DNA of 6,122 bases, taken from contig JBBRMF010000303.1 of the NCBI GenBank assembly GCA_038230975.1, positions 1-6,122 on the forward strand, written 5' to 3'. The stretch is from JANXVV01 sp038230975 (GTDB lineage Bacteria > Planctomycetota > Phycisphaerae > Tepidisphaerales > Tepidisphaeraceae). Both the position numbers and the translations under genes were made by a program. This document shows positions 1-6,122 of the stretch, piece by piece. Numbering within the stretch: the first letter of the stretch is position 1; each line of letters begins with the position of its first letter. Under the pieces are notes generated by a model. It was not told where the DNA came from. It did not search any database and saw nothing but the letters and a program-made list of their open reading frames with translations.

Positions 1-324
1 GGGGAGTTGCTGGAATACCTTGGCGTGGCCGAACGGGCGGAAGATTTGCCCGAACACATGTCCGGCGGCGAGAAGCAGCGGGTGATGATCGCGCGGGCGC
101 TGGCAAACAAGCCGAAGATGATCCTCGCGGACGAGCCGACCGCCAGTCTGGATGCAGAACGCGGCCTCAGTGTCATGCGGGTGATGCGTAAGATCGCGGA
201 TGAGCACGGCACCGCTATCCTGGTTGTGACTCATGACACCCGGATGATCGGCGAAATGGATCGGATAATCCATCTCCAGGACGGCAAGGTCGTGAACCAA
301 CCGGAGGAGGCCTTGGCCCGATAA
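1..324 (+). CDS. ABC transporter ATP-binding protein, C-terminal part (LolD/MacB/DevA-like)
   Basis: The reading frame is open from the first base and ends at TAA 322-324, giving 107 residues, about half of a usual 220-240-residue ATPase subunit; the N-terminus with Walker A and the Q-loop is off the left edge. Visible, numbering from base 1: ABC signature MSGGEKQR at residues 20-27 (bases 58-81), Walker B MILADEP at 40-46 with catalytic Glu45, D-loop SLD at 49-51, and the H-loop histidine in VTHD at 76-79. The order and spacing are those of a working nucleotide-binding domain, with no decay. The spacing and the C-terminal dimer-side segment (MDRIIHLQDGKVV) resemble the LolD/MacB/DevA group, which partners FtsX/MacB-type permeases and often a periplasmic adaptor to export lipoproteins, peptides or other substrates. 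The substrate cannot be read from this fragment. It would energise a permease in the inner membrane, probably encoded upstream. It ends 94 bases before the copper ATPase, so co-transcription is possible but not shown. The TTG at base 7 is internal, not a credible start. Confidence 0.93.
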   Translation, partial: GELLEYLGVAERAEDLPEHMSGGEKQRVMIARALANKPKMILADEPTASLDAERGLSVMRVMRKIADEHGTAILVVTHDTRMIGEMDRIIHLQDGKVVNQPEEALAR

Positions 325-341
325 CGCTTGCCGTCAATTAT

Positions 342-371
342 CCATCGACACCTGGATCTATTCGTTGATGG
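342..371. repeat. Imperfect inverted repeat (possible hairpin or operator)
   Basis: CCATCGAC at 342-349 pairs with GTTGATGG at 364-371 as an 8-bp stem with one G-U pair and a 14-base loop. It lies 17 bases after the ABC gene stop and about 48 bases before the copper ATPase start. No run of T follows, so it is not a classic intrinsic terminator. It could be a weak terminator, an mRNA structure, or a protein-binding dyad upstream of the ATPase gene. It does not resemble the CueR operator as I know it. A chance occurrence is quite possible. Confidence 0.35.
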
Positions 372-395
372 CCTGACCGATTTCGACGTTAGAAT
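365..395 (+). promoter_or_regulatory. Possible weak sigma-70-like promoter for the copper ATPase gene
   Basis: TTGATG at 365-370 resembles a -35 element and TAGAAT at 390-395 a -10 element, separated by 19 bases, which is longer than the preferred 17. The stretch 388-405 is clearly A/T-rich compared with its surroundings. The -35 candidate overlaps the right arm of the inverted repeat at 342-371, so a regulator binding the dyad could affect it. This is a pattern match only. Confidence 0.22.
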
Positions 396-407
396 ATTTA
401 TATGACT

Positions 408-412
408 GGGAG
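408..412 (+). promoter_or_regulatory. Ribosome binding site of the copper ATPase
   Basis: GGGAG lies six bases before ATG 419. An in-frame TAA at 416-418 directly precedes this ATG, so it is the most upstream start possible in the frame. Confidence 0.75.
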
Positions 413-418
413 AAATAA

Positions 419-2746
419 ATGAGGACCGCCGTGGACGAACCGCATAGGTCGGGCACCGACGTTTACACGTGCCCGATGCACCCTGAAATTCGGGAATATA
501 AACCGGGAGCATGTCCAAAGTGCGGAATGGCACTGGAGTCCGTCGTCGCCAAATCGGCCTCCGTTCCAATCTCAAGCGAATCACCGCTGCCCAGCGCGTC
601 TATGAAAGAAGCGTCGCCAGAAAAGCACGAAGCAGTTGAGTATACCTGCCCCATGCACCCGGAAATTGTGCGCAAATCGCCCGGAGCATGTCCGATCTGC
701 GGAATGTCGCTCGAACCGCGCCATGTCGCCGCTGGCAACGAGAATCCGGAACTCGTCGATATGTCGCGACGGTTTTGGATCAGTCTCGTTCTGACACTTC
801 CAGTTCTGAGCTTGATGGTTTCCGAAATAGTTCCCAGCGATCCGCTAAAGCATTTGCTTGGTGCGGGCCCGATGCTCTGGCTTCAATTTGGATTGGCCAC
901 TCCCGTGGTCCTCTGGGGCGGGTGGCCATTCTTCGTCCGGGGCTGGGCATCTGTGATCAATCGTCATCTGAACATGTTTACACTTGTCGCCCTTGGCACC
1001 GGCGCAAGTTATGCCTACAGTGTTTTTGCCCTCGCGTTTCCAGACCTGATCCCGGCCTCGTTTCGAGGCATGGGCGGCGAGCTGCAGGTTTACTTTGAAC
1101 CCGCTGCCGCGATTGTCACCCTGATTCTGCTCGGACAGGTCCTGGAACTGCGCGCCCGCAGCCAGACGAGCAGCGCGCTCAAGGCACTCCTCGGACTAGC
1201 GCCGAAGACAGCGCGTCTGGTCCAGTCGGACGGCAAAGAAGAAGATATCGCTTTGGAACGCGTTGTGGCCGGCAATGCTTTGCGCGTACGTCCCGGAGAG
1301 AAAATTCCGGTGGATGGTGTGGTCGTGGAGGGGTCCAGCAGCGTCGATGAATCGATGGTGACCGGCGAGCCATTGCCAACCGAGAAAATGCCCGGTGCAA
1401 AAGTCACGGGAGGAACAATCAATGCCACGGGTAGTTTCATCATGCGCGCCGAACGCGTTGGCGCCGAGACTTTGCTGAGCCAGATTGTCCATCTCGTTAG
1501 CGAAGCTCAGCGGACACGCGCGCCGATCCAACGCCTGGCCGACGTGGTGTCGTCCTATTTCGTGCCGGCCGTTCTTCTGGTAGCGCTGATGACTTTCGTT
1601 GGATGGGCGCTCTGGGGACCGGAACCGCGTCTTGCGCATGCGTTAGTCAATGCAGTGGCGGTGTTGATCATTGCATGTCCCTGTGCGTTGGGCCTGGCAA
1701 CTCCAATGTCCATCATGGTCGGCACGGGTCGCGGTGCGCAGATCGGCGTACTGATCCGAAATGCTGAAGCGCTCGAAACTCTGGAAAAAGTAGACACCCT
1801 GGTCGTGGATAAGACAGGCACGCTGACGGAGGGAAAGCCCAAGCTGATGACCGTGCTCGCTCTCTCGGGCGAGCCAGAAAGCACGATGCTGCGTTTGGCC
1901 GCAAGCCTTGAACAGGCGAGCGAACATCCATTGGCGGCTGCCATTGTTGCGGGCGCCAAGGTCAAAAACATTGTTCCGGTAAGCACGAAGGACTTTCGTT
2001 CAACGACCGGCAAGGGCGTCACGGGTTCCGTCGAGGGCCGGACGGTGGCCGTGGGAAATCTTAAATTTCTCGAAGACTTATCGCTGAATGAAGCATCTTT
2101 CGGCGACCGCGCCAAAGCACTTCAGAGCGAAGGCCAAACCGTAATGTTTGTTGTCATCGATGGTCGTCCGGCAGGATTACTGGGAGTGGCCGACCCGATC
2201 AAAACGTCAACGCTCGAGGCCATAGACCTGTTACATCGAGAAGGTATCCAACTGGTGATGCTGACCGGCGACAACCGGACAACGGCGGAAACCGTTGCAA
2301 AAAAACTGGGCATCGACAAGGTTCACGCCGAAGTGCTGCCCCAAGACAAGGCCGAAGTGATAAAGCGTCTCCAGAGCGAAGGGCATGTAGTCGCAATGGC
2401 GGGCGACGGTGTCAACGATGCGCCGGCATTGGCGCAGGCCCAAGTTGGCATTGCTATGGGCACGGGCACTGACGTGGCCATGGAGAGCGCCGGGGTGACG
2501 TTGGTAAAAGGCGATCTGCGTGGCATTGCGCGGGCGCGGATATTGAGTCATCTCACGATGCGAAACATCCGACAGAACCTGTTCTTTGCATTTGTCTACA
2601 ACTTGCTCGGGGTGCCCATCGCGGCGGGTGTTCTTTACCCATTTTTCGGCCTGCTGCTGAGCCCCATGATCGCCAGCGCTGCAATGACATTCAGTTCCGT
2701 ATCAGTCATTGCGAACGCGCTTCGGTTGCGTCGCATTAAACTGTAA
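419..2746 (+). CDS. copA: Copper-translocating P1B-type ATPase with two N-terminal heavy-metal-binding modules (CopA-like)
   Basis: This 775-residue inner-membrane pump is predicted to use ATP to export Cu(+) (possibly Ag(+)) from the cytoplasm. Two short metal-binding modules of the YTCPMHP...PGxCPxCGMxLE type lie at residues 16-40 and 75-99, joined by a Ser/Pro/Glu-rich, probably flexible linker; the usual ferredoxin-like HMA domain (GMxCxxC) is absent. About eight membrane segments follow (roughly 119-139, 152-174, 187-207, 225-244, 378-399, 407-432, 719-741, 743-766). Catalytic motifs are all present: TGE 315-317 (A-domain), membrane CPC 420-422, phosphorylation site DKTGT 464-468, HP 503-504 (N-domain), TGDN 616-619, GDGVND 662-667. 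YN at 727-728 and MTFSS at 756-760 in the last two helices match the Cu(+) subclass (P1B-1) signature. ATG 419 is fixed by an in-frame TAA just before it and by GGGAG. The gene symbol reflects the family; a silver role as in SilP-like pumps cannot be excluded. No frameshift or missing key residue was seen. Confidence 0.95.
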   Translation: MRTAVDEPHRSGTDVYTCPMHPEIREYKPGACPKCGMALESVVAKSASVPISSESPLPSASMKEASPEKHEAVEYTCPMHPEIVRKSPGACPICGMSLEPRHVAAGNENPELVDMSRRFWISLVLTLPVLSLMVSEIVPSDPLKHLLGAGPMLWLQFGLATPVVLWGGWPFFVRGWASVINRHLNMFTLVALGTGASYAYSVFALAFPDLIPASFRGMGGELQVYFEPAAAIVTLILLGQVLELRARSQTSSALKALLGLAPKTARLVQSDGKEEDIALERVVAGNALRVRPGEKIPVDGVVVEGSSSVDESMVTGEPLPTEKMPGAKVTGGTINATGSFIMRAERVGAETLLSQIVHLVSEAQRTRAPIQRLADVVSSYFVPAVLLVALMTFVGWALWGPEPRLAHALVNAVAVLIIACPCALGLATPMSIMVGTGRGAQIGVLIRNAEALETLEKVDTLVVDKTGTLTEGKPKLMTVLALSGEPESTMLRLAASLEQASEHPLAAAIVAGAKVKNIVPVSTKDFRSTTGKGVTGSVEGRTVAVGNLKFLEDLSLNEASFGDRAKALQSEGQTVMFVVIDGRPAGLLGVADPIKTSTLEAIDLLHREGIQLVMLTGDNRTTAETVAKKLGIDKVHAEVLPQDKAEVIKRLQSEGHVVAMAGDGVNDAPALAQAQVGIAMGTGTDVAMESAGVTLVKGDLRGIARARILSHLTMRNIRQNLFFAFVYNLLGVPIAAGVLYPFFGLLLSPMIASAAMTFSSVSVIANALRLRRIKL
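464..538 (+). other. Heavy-metal-binding module 1 within the copper ATPase
   Basis: Residues 16-40 carry YTCPMHPEI followed by PGACPKCGMALE. Likely metal ligands are Cys18, Met20, His21, Cys32, Cys35 and Met37. Similar modules occur at the N-terminus of other heavy-metal ATPases and of some CusB-type adaptors; their exact job is less well defined than that of HMA domains. Confidence 0.85.
641..715 (+). other. Heavy-metal-binding module 2 within the copper ATPase
   Basis: Residues 75-99 repeat the same pattern, YTCPMHPEI then PGACPICGMSLE, with Cys77, Met79, His80, Cys91, Cys94 and Met96 at the same relative positions as in module 1. The two copies agree at most positions, suggesting an internal duplication of about 59 residues period (module plus linker). 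The linker between them is not visibly repeated. Confidence 0.85.
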
Positions 2747-2772
2747 CAATTGGTGTATTGAATTGACTCTTC

Positions 2773-2778
2773 GAGGAG
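2773..2778 (+). promoter_or_regulatory. Ribosome binding site of the alcohol dehydrogenase
   Basis: GAGGAG lies six bases before ATG 2785, a strong and well-spaced Shine-Dalgarno sequence. An in-frame TGA at 2764-2766 and no start codon between rules out a longer protein. Confidence 0.85.
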
Positions 2779-2784
2779 AAAATT

Positions 2785-3831
2785 ATGAAGGCGCTTGTTT
2801 ACCATGGGCGAGGCAAGTGGGCGTGGGAGGATCGGCCCAAACCCGCAGTTATCGACGCCACGGACGCGATTGTACGAATCACGACGACGACAATCTGCGG
2901 AACTGATCTTCATATTCTCAAAGGCGATCTTCCCGCGATTGCCGATGGCCGAATTCTCGGTCACGAGGGTGTGGGTATCGTCGAGGAAACCGGGTCGAAC
3001 GTACTGGGTTTCCGCAAGGGCGATAACGTGCTGATCTCATGCATCACTTCCTGCGGTAGATGCAGTTTTTGCAGGAAGGGGATGTATTCCCATTGTCGCA
3101 CCGGCGGCTGGATTCTGGGCAATGTTATTGACGGCACGCAGGCGGAGTTCGTCAGAATTCCATACGCCGATACAAGCCTTTATGCCCTACCGAAGGCCGT
3201 CGATGACGAAGCGGTCGTAATGCTGAGTGACATTTTTCCGACGGGTTTGGAGTGTGGTGTTCTGAACGGGCAGGTGAAGCCTGGAGATATCGTGGCGATC
3301 GTTGGGGCCGGACCGGTCGGTCTCGCAGCCCTGCTTACGGCGCAACTCTACTCACCCGCCGAAATCGTGATGGTCGATTTGGATGACAACCGCCTGGAGG
3401 TCGCGCGCGCCTTTGGTGCGACTCAAGCCGTGAATAGCTCGGACGGAAAAGCGATTGAACGGGTCATGGCGCTGACGAATTCCGCCGGCGTAGACGTGGC
3501 GATTGAGGCCGTCGGCGTTCCCGCGACGTTCGACATCTGCCAGTCGATCATCGCCCCCGGCGGGCGCCTTGCCAACGTGGGAGTTCATGGAAAATCCGTC
3601 GAGCTTCACCTGGAACGGCTGTGGTCCCATAACATCACACTGACGACGCGCCTTGTAGACACGATCACAACCCCGATGTTGCTTCAGACTGTTCTGTCTG
3701 GCCGCCTTAACGCAAAGAAGCTCATCAGCCACAGGTTTGAGTTATCAGAGATCATGAAGGCATACGACACCTTCGGCAACGCCGCGAAGGAACGCGTGCT
3801 GAAAGTGATTCTCAAGGCCGCCAAATCGTGA
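2785..3831 (+). CDS. Zinc-dependent alcohol dehydrogenase (medium-chain dehydrogenase/reductase family)
   Basis: This 348-residue cytoplasmic enzyme should interconvert an alcohol and its aldehyde or ketone with a nicotinamide cofactor. The N-terminal GroES-like catalytic domain carries TICGTDLH (36-43) with catalytic-zinc ligand Cys38, GHE (59-61) with His60, and Asp149 in MLSDIFPTG as the likely third ligand, a Cys/His/Asp set as in bacterial secondary-alcohol enzymes. Four cysteines, 90, 93, 96 and 104, form the structural zinc site. The Rossmann fold shows GAGPVG at 174-179, and Asp198 at the end of the second strand (VMVDLDDNRL) favours NAD over NADP. The length is normal and both zinc sites are intact, so it should be active; the physiological substrate is not deducible. 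It begins 38 bases after the copper ATPase and ends 30 bases before the second ATPase, in the same frame as the latter, suggesting one operon. I recall close relatives in proteobacterial stress or low-oxygen gene groups, but no FNR-type box was found nearby. Confidence 0.94.
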   Translation: MKALVYHGRGKWAWEDRPKPAVIDATDAIVRITTTTICGTDLHILKGDLPAIADGRILGHEGVGIVEETGSNVLGFRKGDNVLISCITSCGRCSFCRKGMYSHCRTGGWILGNVIDGTQAEFVRIPYADTSLYALPKAVDDEAVVMLSDIFPTGLECGVLNGQVKPGDIVAIVGAGPVGLAALLTAQLYSPAEIVMVDLDDNRLEVARAFGATQAVNSSDGKAIERVMALTNSAGVDVAIEAVGVPATFDICQSIIAPGGRLANVGVHGKSVELHLERLWSHNITLTTRLVDTITTPMLLQTVLSGRLNAKKLISHRFELSEIMKAYDTFGNAAKERVLKVILKAAKS

Positions 3832-3849
3832 AGTTGCCGGCCTTGGATT

Positions 3850-3854
3850 GGAGA
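3850..3854 (+). promoter_or_regulatory. Ribosome binding site that supports the GTG start of the second ATPase
   Basis: GGAGA at 3850-3854 lies seven to eight bases before GTG 3862. The frame between the dehydrogenase stop (3829-3831) and 3862 has no ATG, GTG or TTG codon, and the next in-frame candidate is a TTG near 3904 without a comparable site, so GTG 3862 is preferred. Confidence 0.7.
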
Positions 3855-3861
3855 ATGTGCT

Positions 3862-5799
3862 GTGTTATCAACGGCAATCAAAGCACCACCACCTCGACCA
3901 TCATTGCATCTGCCGATAGATGGTCTCTTGCGGCATAAGAATAGCATCGTCGCTGTTATCGCAGCGACGGCTATAGCGTGTCATCTCCTGCTTCGTTTGG
4001 CCTTTCGAGCAGACTCAAATATTTCACAGATCCCACTTTTCGTCGTGCTTGCAATTGGCGGCATTCCGCTGGTCATTGAGCTGTTGCAGAAAGCATGGCG
4101 AAGACAGTTCGGATCCGATCTATTGGCCGGAATTTCGATCGTCACATCGGTCCTGCTGGGCGAGCACCTTGCCGGCACAATCGTGGTGTTGATGTTGTCC
4201 GGTGGCAAGGCGCTTGAGAACTACGCGTTGAGAAGCGCTTCTTCGGTGCTCGCCGCGCTGGCCAAACGCATGCCATCCGTCGCTCACCGCAAGCTCGGCG
4301 CTGAGATTTCAGATGTGGGCTTACAAGAAGTTAAGATTGGCGACGAACTGGTCGTCTACCCGCACGACATTTGTCCTGTGGACGGCTCAGTTATTGACGG
4401 ACACGGCACGATGGACGAATCGTTTCTGACCGGCGAACCGTTCAAGATAACGAAGACTTCCGGGTCTGCCGTCATATCCGGAGCCATCAATGGAGAATCG
4501 GCGTTGACCATCCGCGCAAACAAACTCGCCGCTGACTCACGCTACGCAAAGATCATGGTGGTCATGAAGGAATCCGAGGCAACTCGCCCGCAATTACGAC
4601 GGCTGGGTGATCAACTGGGAGCCTATTACACGCCGCTTGCCGTAGCAGTCGCCATAGGGGCCTGGGCGTTCAGTGGCGATGCGGTCCGATTCCTGGCGGT
4701 TTTGGTCATTGCGACTCCGTGTCCGCTGCTCATTGCAATTCCAGTTGCGATCATCGGTTCGATCTCGCTTTGCGCCCGCCGCGCCATCATTGTGAAAAGT
4801 CCCGTGGTGCTTGAGAAAATTGCTGAATGCCGTACCGCAATTTTCGACAAGACCGGGACGCTAACTTATGGAGAGCCCGCGCTCGTCGCGCAAATCGTTG
4901 CGTCGGGCTTTAATCAGCAGGAAGTTCTGACGCTCGCGGCGGGGCTAGAGCGCTATTCCCGGCATCCGCTGGCGCGTGCGATTCTTGCGGCGGCCAGGGA
5001 CTGCAAAATTGAAGTTCCGGATGCGAGTGAAGTATCGGAGCCGCCGGGCCAGGGGTTGCGTGGAATTGTCGTGGGTCGTGATGTAGAAGTCACCAGCCGC
5101 AAGAAGGTCCATAACGGTTCAGTCCCCGGTGCCGAACAACTCCCACAATCCGAAGAGGGGCTCGAATGCGTTGTGCTGATCGACCATCGATATGCTGCGG
5201 TCTTCCGATTTCGCGACGCTCCCAGAGCGGAGAGTCGTTCATTTGTCGCGCATTTGGGTCCAAAGCACCATTTCGACCACGTGATGATCGTGTCCGGAGA
5301 CCGCGAATCCGAGGTCCGCTACCTCGCCAGCCAAGTCGGAATCAGCGAGATTTACGCGCAGAAAACACCAGAGGAAAAGCTTGCCATTGTTCGGAGCGAA
5401 ACGGCAAAAGCCAAAACTCTCTATGTTGGCGATGGCATCAATGACGCTCCCGCGATGATGGCTGCCACAGTCGGCATGGCCATCGGACAGAACAGCGAAG
5501 TTACGACTGAAGCCGCAGGTGTCGTCGTCATGGAGAACTCGCTGAAGAAGGTCGATGAGTTCATGCACATCAGCCGACGTATGCGTACGATTGTGCTTCA
5601 GAGCGCCGTCGGCGGCATGGTCCTGAGCGTCGTGGGGATGATTCTGGCCGCAATAGGCTGCCTGACGCCCGTTCAAGGCGCCATTAGCCAGGAAGTGATT
5701 GACGTACTCGCGGTCCTAAACGCCCTTCGCGCCGCGATTCCACCGAGTGTGCTTTCTGACCTTTTGGCCACTGGGAAAATAGGTGCGCGATGGAACTGA
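3862..5799 (+). CDS. Heavy-metal P1B-type ATPase with TPC membrane motif (P1B-5-like), no N-terminal metal-binding domain
   Basis: This 645-residue inner-membrane pump has the full P-type core: TGE 190-192, phosphorylation site DKTGT 329-333, HP 368-369, SGD 478-480 (in place of TGD), and GDGIND 523-528. The metal-site helix reads TPCP at 285-288 instead of CPC, and the last helices contain QG at 605-606 and QEVID at 610-614, features I associate with the P1B-5 class. One characterised member, Nia of Sinorhizobium meliloti, exports nickel and iron; the substrate here remains inferred. By eye there are about eight membrane segments (near 28-48, 57-76, 85-101, 102-120, 252-270, 275-302, 577-600, 603-624). 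No HMA or other metal-binding module precedes the first helix, and no hemerythrin-like domain follows the last, so the protein is a bare core. Cys171 in ICPVDG sits where many relatives have an IPVDG loop. It starts with GTG 30 bases after the dehydrogenase and is probably co-transcribed with it. It clearly differs in class from the copper pump upstream and is not a recent duplicate. Confidence 0.93.
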   Translation: MLSTAIKAPPPRPSLHLPIDGLLRHKNSIVAVIAATAIACHLLLRLAFRADSNISQIPLFVVLAIGGIPLVIELLQKAWRRQFGSDLLAGISIVTSVLLGEHLAGTIVVLMLSGGKALENYALRSASSVLAALAKRMPSVAHRKLGAEISDVGLQEVKIGDELVVYPHDICPVDGSVIDGHGTMDESFLTGEPFKITKTSGSAVISGAINGESALTIRANKLAADSRYAKIMVVMKESEATRPQLRRLGDQLGAYYTPLAVAVAIGAWAFSGDAVRFLAVLVIATPCPLLIAIPVAIIGSISLCARRAIIVKSPVVLEKIAECRTAIFDKTGTLTYGEPALVAQIVASGFNQQEVLTLAAGLERYSRHPLARAILAAARDCKIEVPDASEVSEPPGQGLRGIVVGRDVEVTSRKKVHNGSVPGAEQLPQSEEGLECVVLIDHRYAAVFRFRDAPRAESRSFVAHLGPKHHFDHVMIVSGDRESEVRYLASQVGISEIYAQKTPEEKLAIVRSETAKAKTLYVGDGINDAPAMMAATVGMAIGQNSEVTTEAAGVVVMENSLKKVDEFMHISRRMRTIVLQSAVGGMVLSVVGMILAAIGCLTPVQGAISQEVIDVLAVLNALRAAIPPSVLSDLLATGKIGARWN

Positions 5800-6122
5800 A
5801 AACTGAATCCCCACGAGTTACCAATTGCCCATGCTGCAACAAAAGTTATTGTCCGCCGAGGCTGCATCAAAGCGAACGATAAAGCCATTCATTTGGTAAT
5901 CTTCGGTGGATCTGCCGAAATACGTTCCAAACAATCTTCGTAACATGATTACAAACGCTTAACGATGAAATGATTGCTTGTGCGCGATAAGGCTTGATCC
6001 TCAGGGCCATTTAAACAGGAAGCAGCCCCAGTATTTCCGAGCCGGAATCAATATGTGAGCGCTCCAATATGACGAAGACTTGGCAGCCACACACCCACGT
6101 TGGAGTACTCGTGCCAATGTGA
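5800..6122. other. 323-base stretch without a supportable gene
   Basis: After the second ATPase no open frame has both convincing length and a ribosome binding site. The longest items are a 42-codon frame on the - strand (5818-5946, ATG start, no clear ribosome site), a 22-codon + frame at 5831-5899, a - frame open from the right edge to a TAA at 6011-6013 (36 codons), and a + frame ending in TGA at 6120-6122 with a late ATG at 6069. None matches a family I recognise. A short dyad TTCGG/CCGAA lies at 5902-5919, without a T-run, so no clear terminator for the operon is visible. The tail appears richer in A/T than the genes. The edge frames could be ends of neighbouring genes. Confidence 0.6.
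6096..6121. repeat. Imperfect inverted repeat at the right edge
   Basis: CACGTTGG at 6096-6103 pairs with CCAATGTG at 6114-6121, an 8-bp stem with one G-U pair and a 10-base loop. It could be an operator dyad or part of a terminator for something beyond the edge. No T-run is visible within the window, and a chance dyad is possible. Confidence 0.28.

Noticed and set aside
402..422. Six-codon frame whose TGA overlaps the ATG of the copper ATPase (ATGA overlap), possible leader peptide
   Set aside because: Too short, no ribosome site of its own, and no sign of Cys, Met or His codons or of attenuator structure; a chance overlap is the simplest reading.
1555..2115. 186-codon open frame on the - strand inside the copper ATPase
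   Set aside because: It lies opposite a clearly coding, fully motif-bearing gene and has no recognisable domain; it is a shadow of codon bias.
2747..2784. FNR-type box or separate promoter before the dehydrogenase
   Set aside because: No TTGAT-N4-ATCAA pattern; the TTGACT at 2763-2768 is too close to the start codon to act as a -35 for this gene.
3478..3831. Possible fusion of the dehydrogenase with the second ATPase, because both are in the same frame
   Set aside because: A TGA at 3829-3831 ends the dehydrogenase at its normal family length, and a ribosome site with GTG follows; no evidence for readthrough.
3684..3947. 87-codon - strand frame bridging the dehydrogenase and second ATPase
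   Set aside because: Overlaps both real genes, has no recognisable domain, and its presence follows from the base composition of the opposite strand.
5293..5301. SGD instead of TGD in the second ATPase as a possible inactivating change
   Set aside because: The aspartate is kept, all other catalytic motifs are intact, and I recall SGD being common in TPC-class pumps.
5902..5919. TTCGG/CCGAA dyad as an operon terminator
   Set aside because: Only five Watson-Crick pairs, about 100 bases past the stop, and no following T-run.
6011..6122. Minus-strand frame open from the right edge as the end of a neighbouring gene
   Set aside because: Thirty-six open codons are expected by chance fairly often, and the translation (ending ILGLLPV) matches no family I know.

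Overview
The window looks like a metal-efflux block on a bacterial chromosome or accessory region. All supportable genes lie on the + strand: (1) the C-terminal half of an ABC-transporter ATPase, (2) a complete copper-type P1B ATPase with two N-terminal heavy-metal-binding modules, (3) a zinc-dependent alcohol dehydrogenase, and (4) a second complete P1B ATPase of the unusual TPC-motif class. The DNA is moderately GC-rich (judged by eye, not computed), uses ATG/GTG starts with purine-rich ribosome binding sites, and the protein families are most familiar to me from Proteobacteria. That assignment is an inference from family resemblance; no rRNA, tRNA or other taxonomic marker is present.

Layout. 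1-324: end of an ABC ATPase of the LolD/MacB/DevA exporter type, whose Walker A lies off the left edge. 325-418: a 94-base gap with an imperfect 8-bp hairpin and a possible weak promoter. 419-2746: Cu(+)-type efflux ATPase (CPC in the membrane, YN and MxxSS in the last two helices). 2747-2784: 38-base gap ending in a strong ribosome binding site. 2785-3831: Zn-dependent, probably NAD-dependent alcohol dehydrogenase. 3832-3861: 30-base gap. 3862-5799: TPC-class P-type ATPase with a GTG start. 5800-6122: 323 bases with no gene I can support, only short open stretches and weak dyads.

How they may work together. The gaps of 38 and 30 bases and the lack of a convincing terminator between genes suggest that 419-5799 is one transcription unit. 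The first ATPase should export Cu(+) (possibly Ag(+)) from the cytoplasm, and its His/Met/Cys-rich N-terminal modules could bind or sense the metal. The second ATPase is a different transporter: P1B ATPases with a TPC motif have been linked to nickel/iron export in one rhizobial example, but the substrate here is not shown by sequence. The alcohol dehydrogenase between them is an intact enzyme of a family I recall being near TPC ATPases in other bacteria, perhaps as part of a low-oxygen or stress regulon; that link is inference. The ABC ATPase fragment may belong to an upstream exporter operon.

Nothing here is clearly a new system. The most interesting point is the close pairing of the dehydrogenase with the TPC ATPase, together with a conventional copper pump in the same probable operon.
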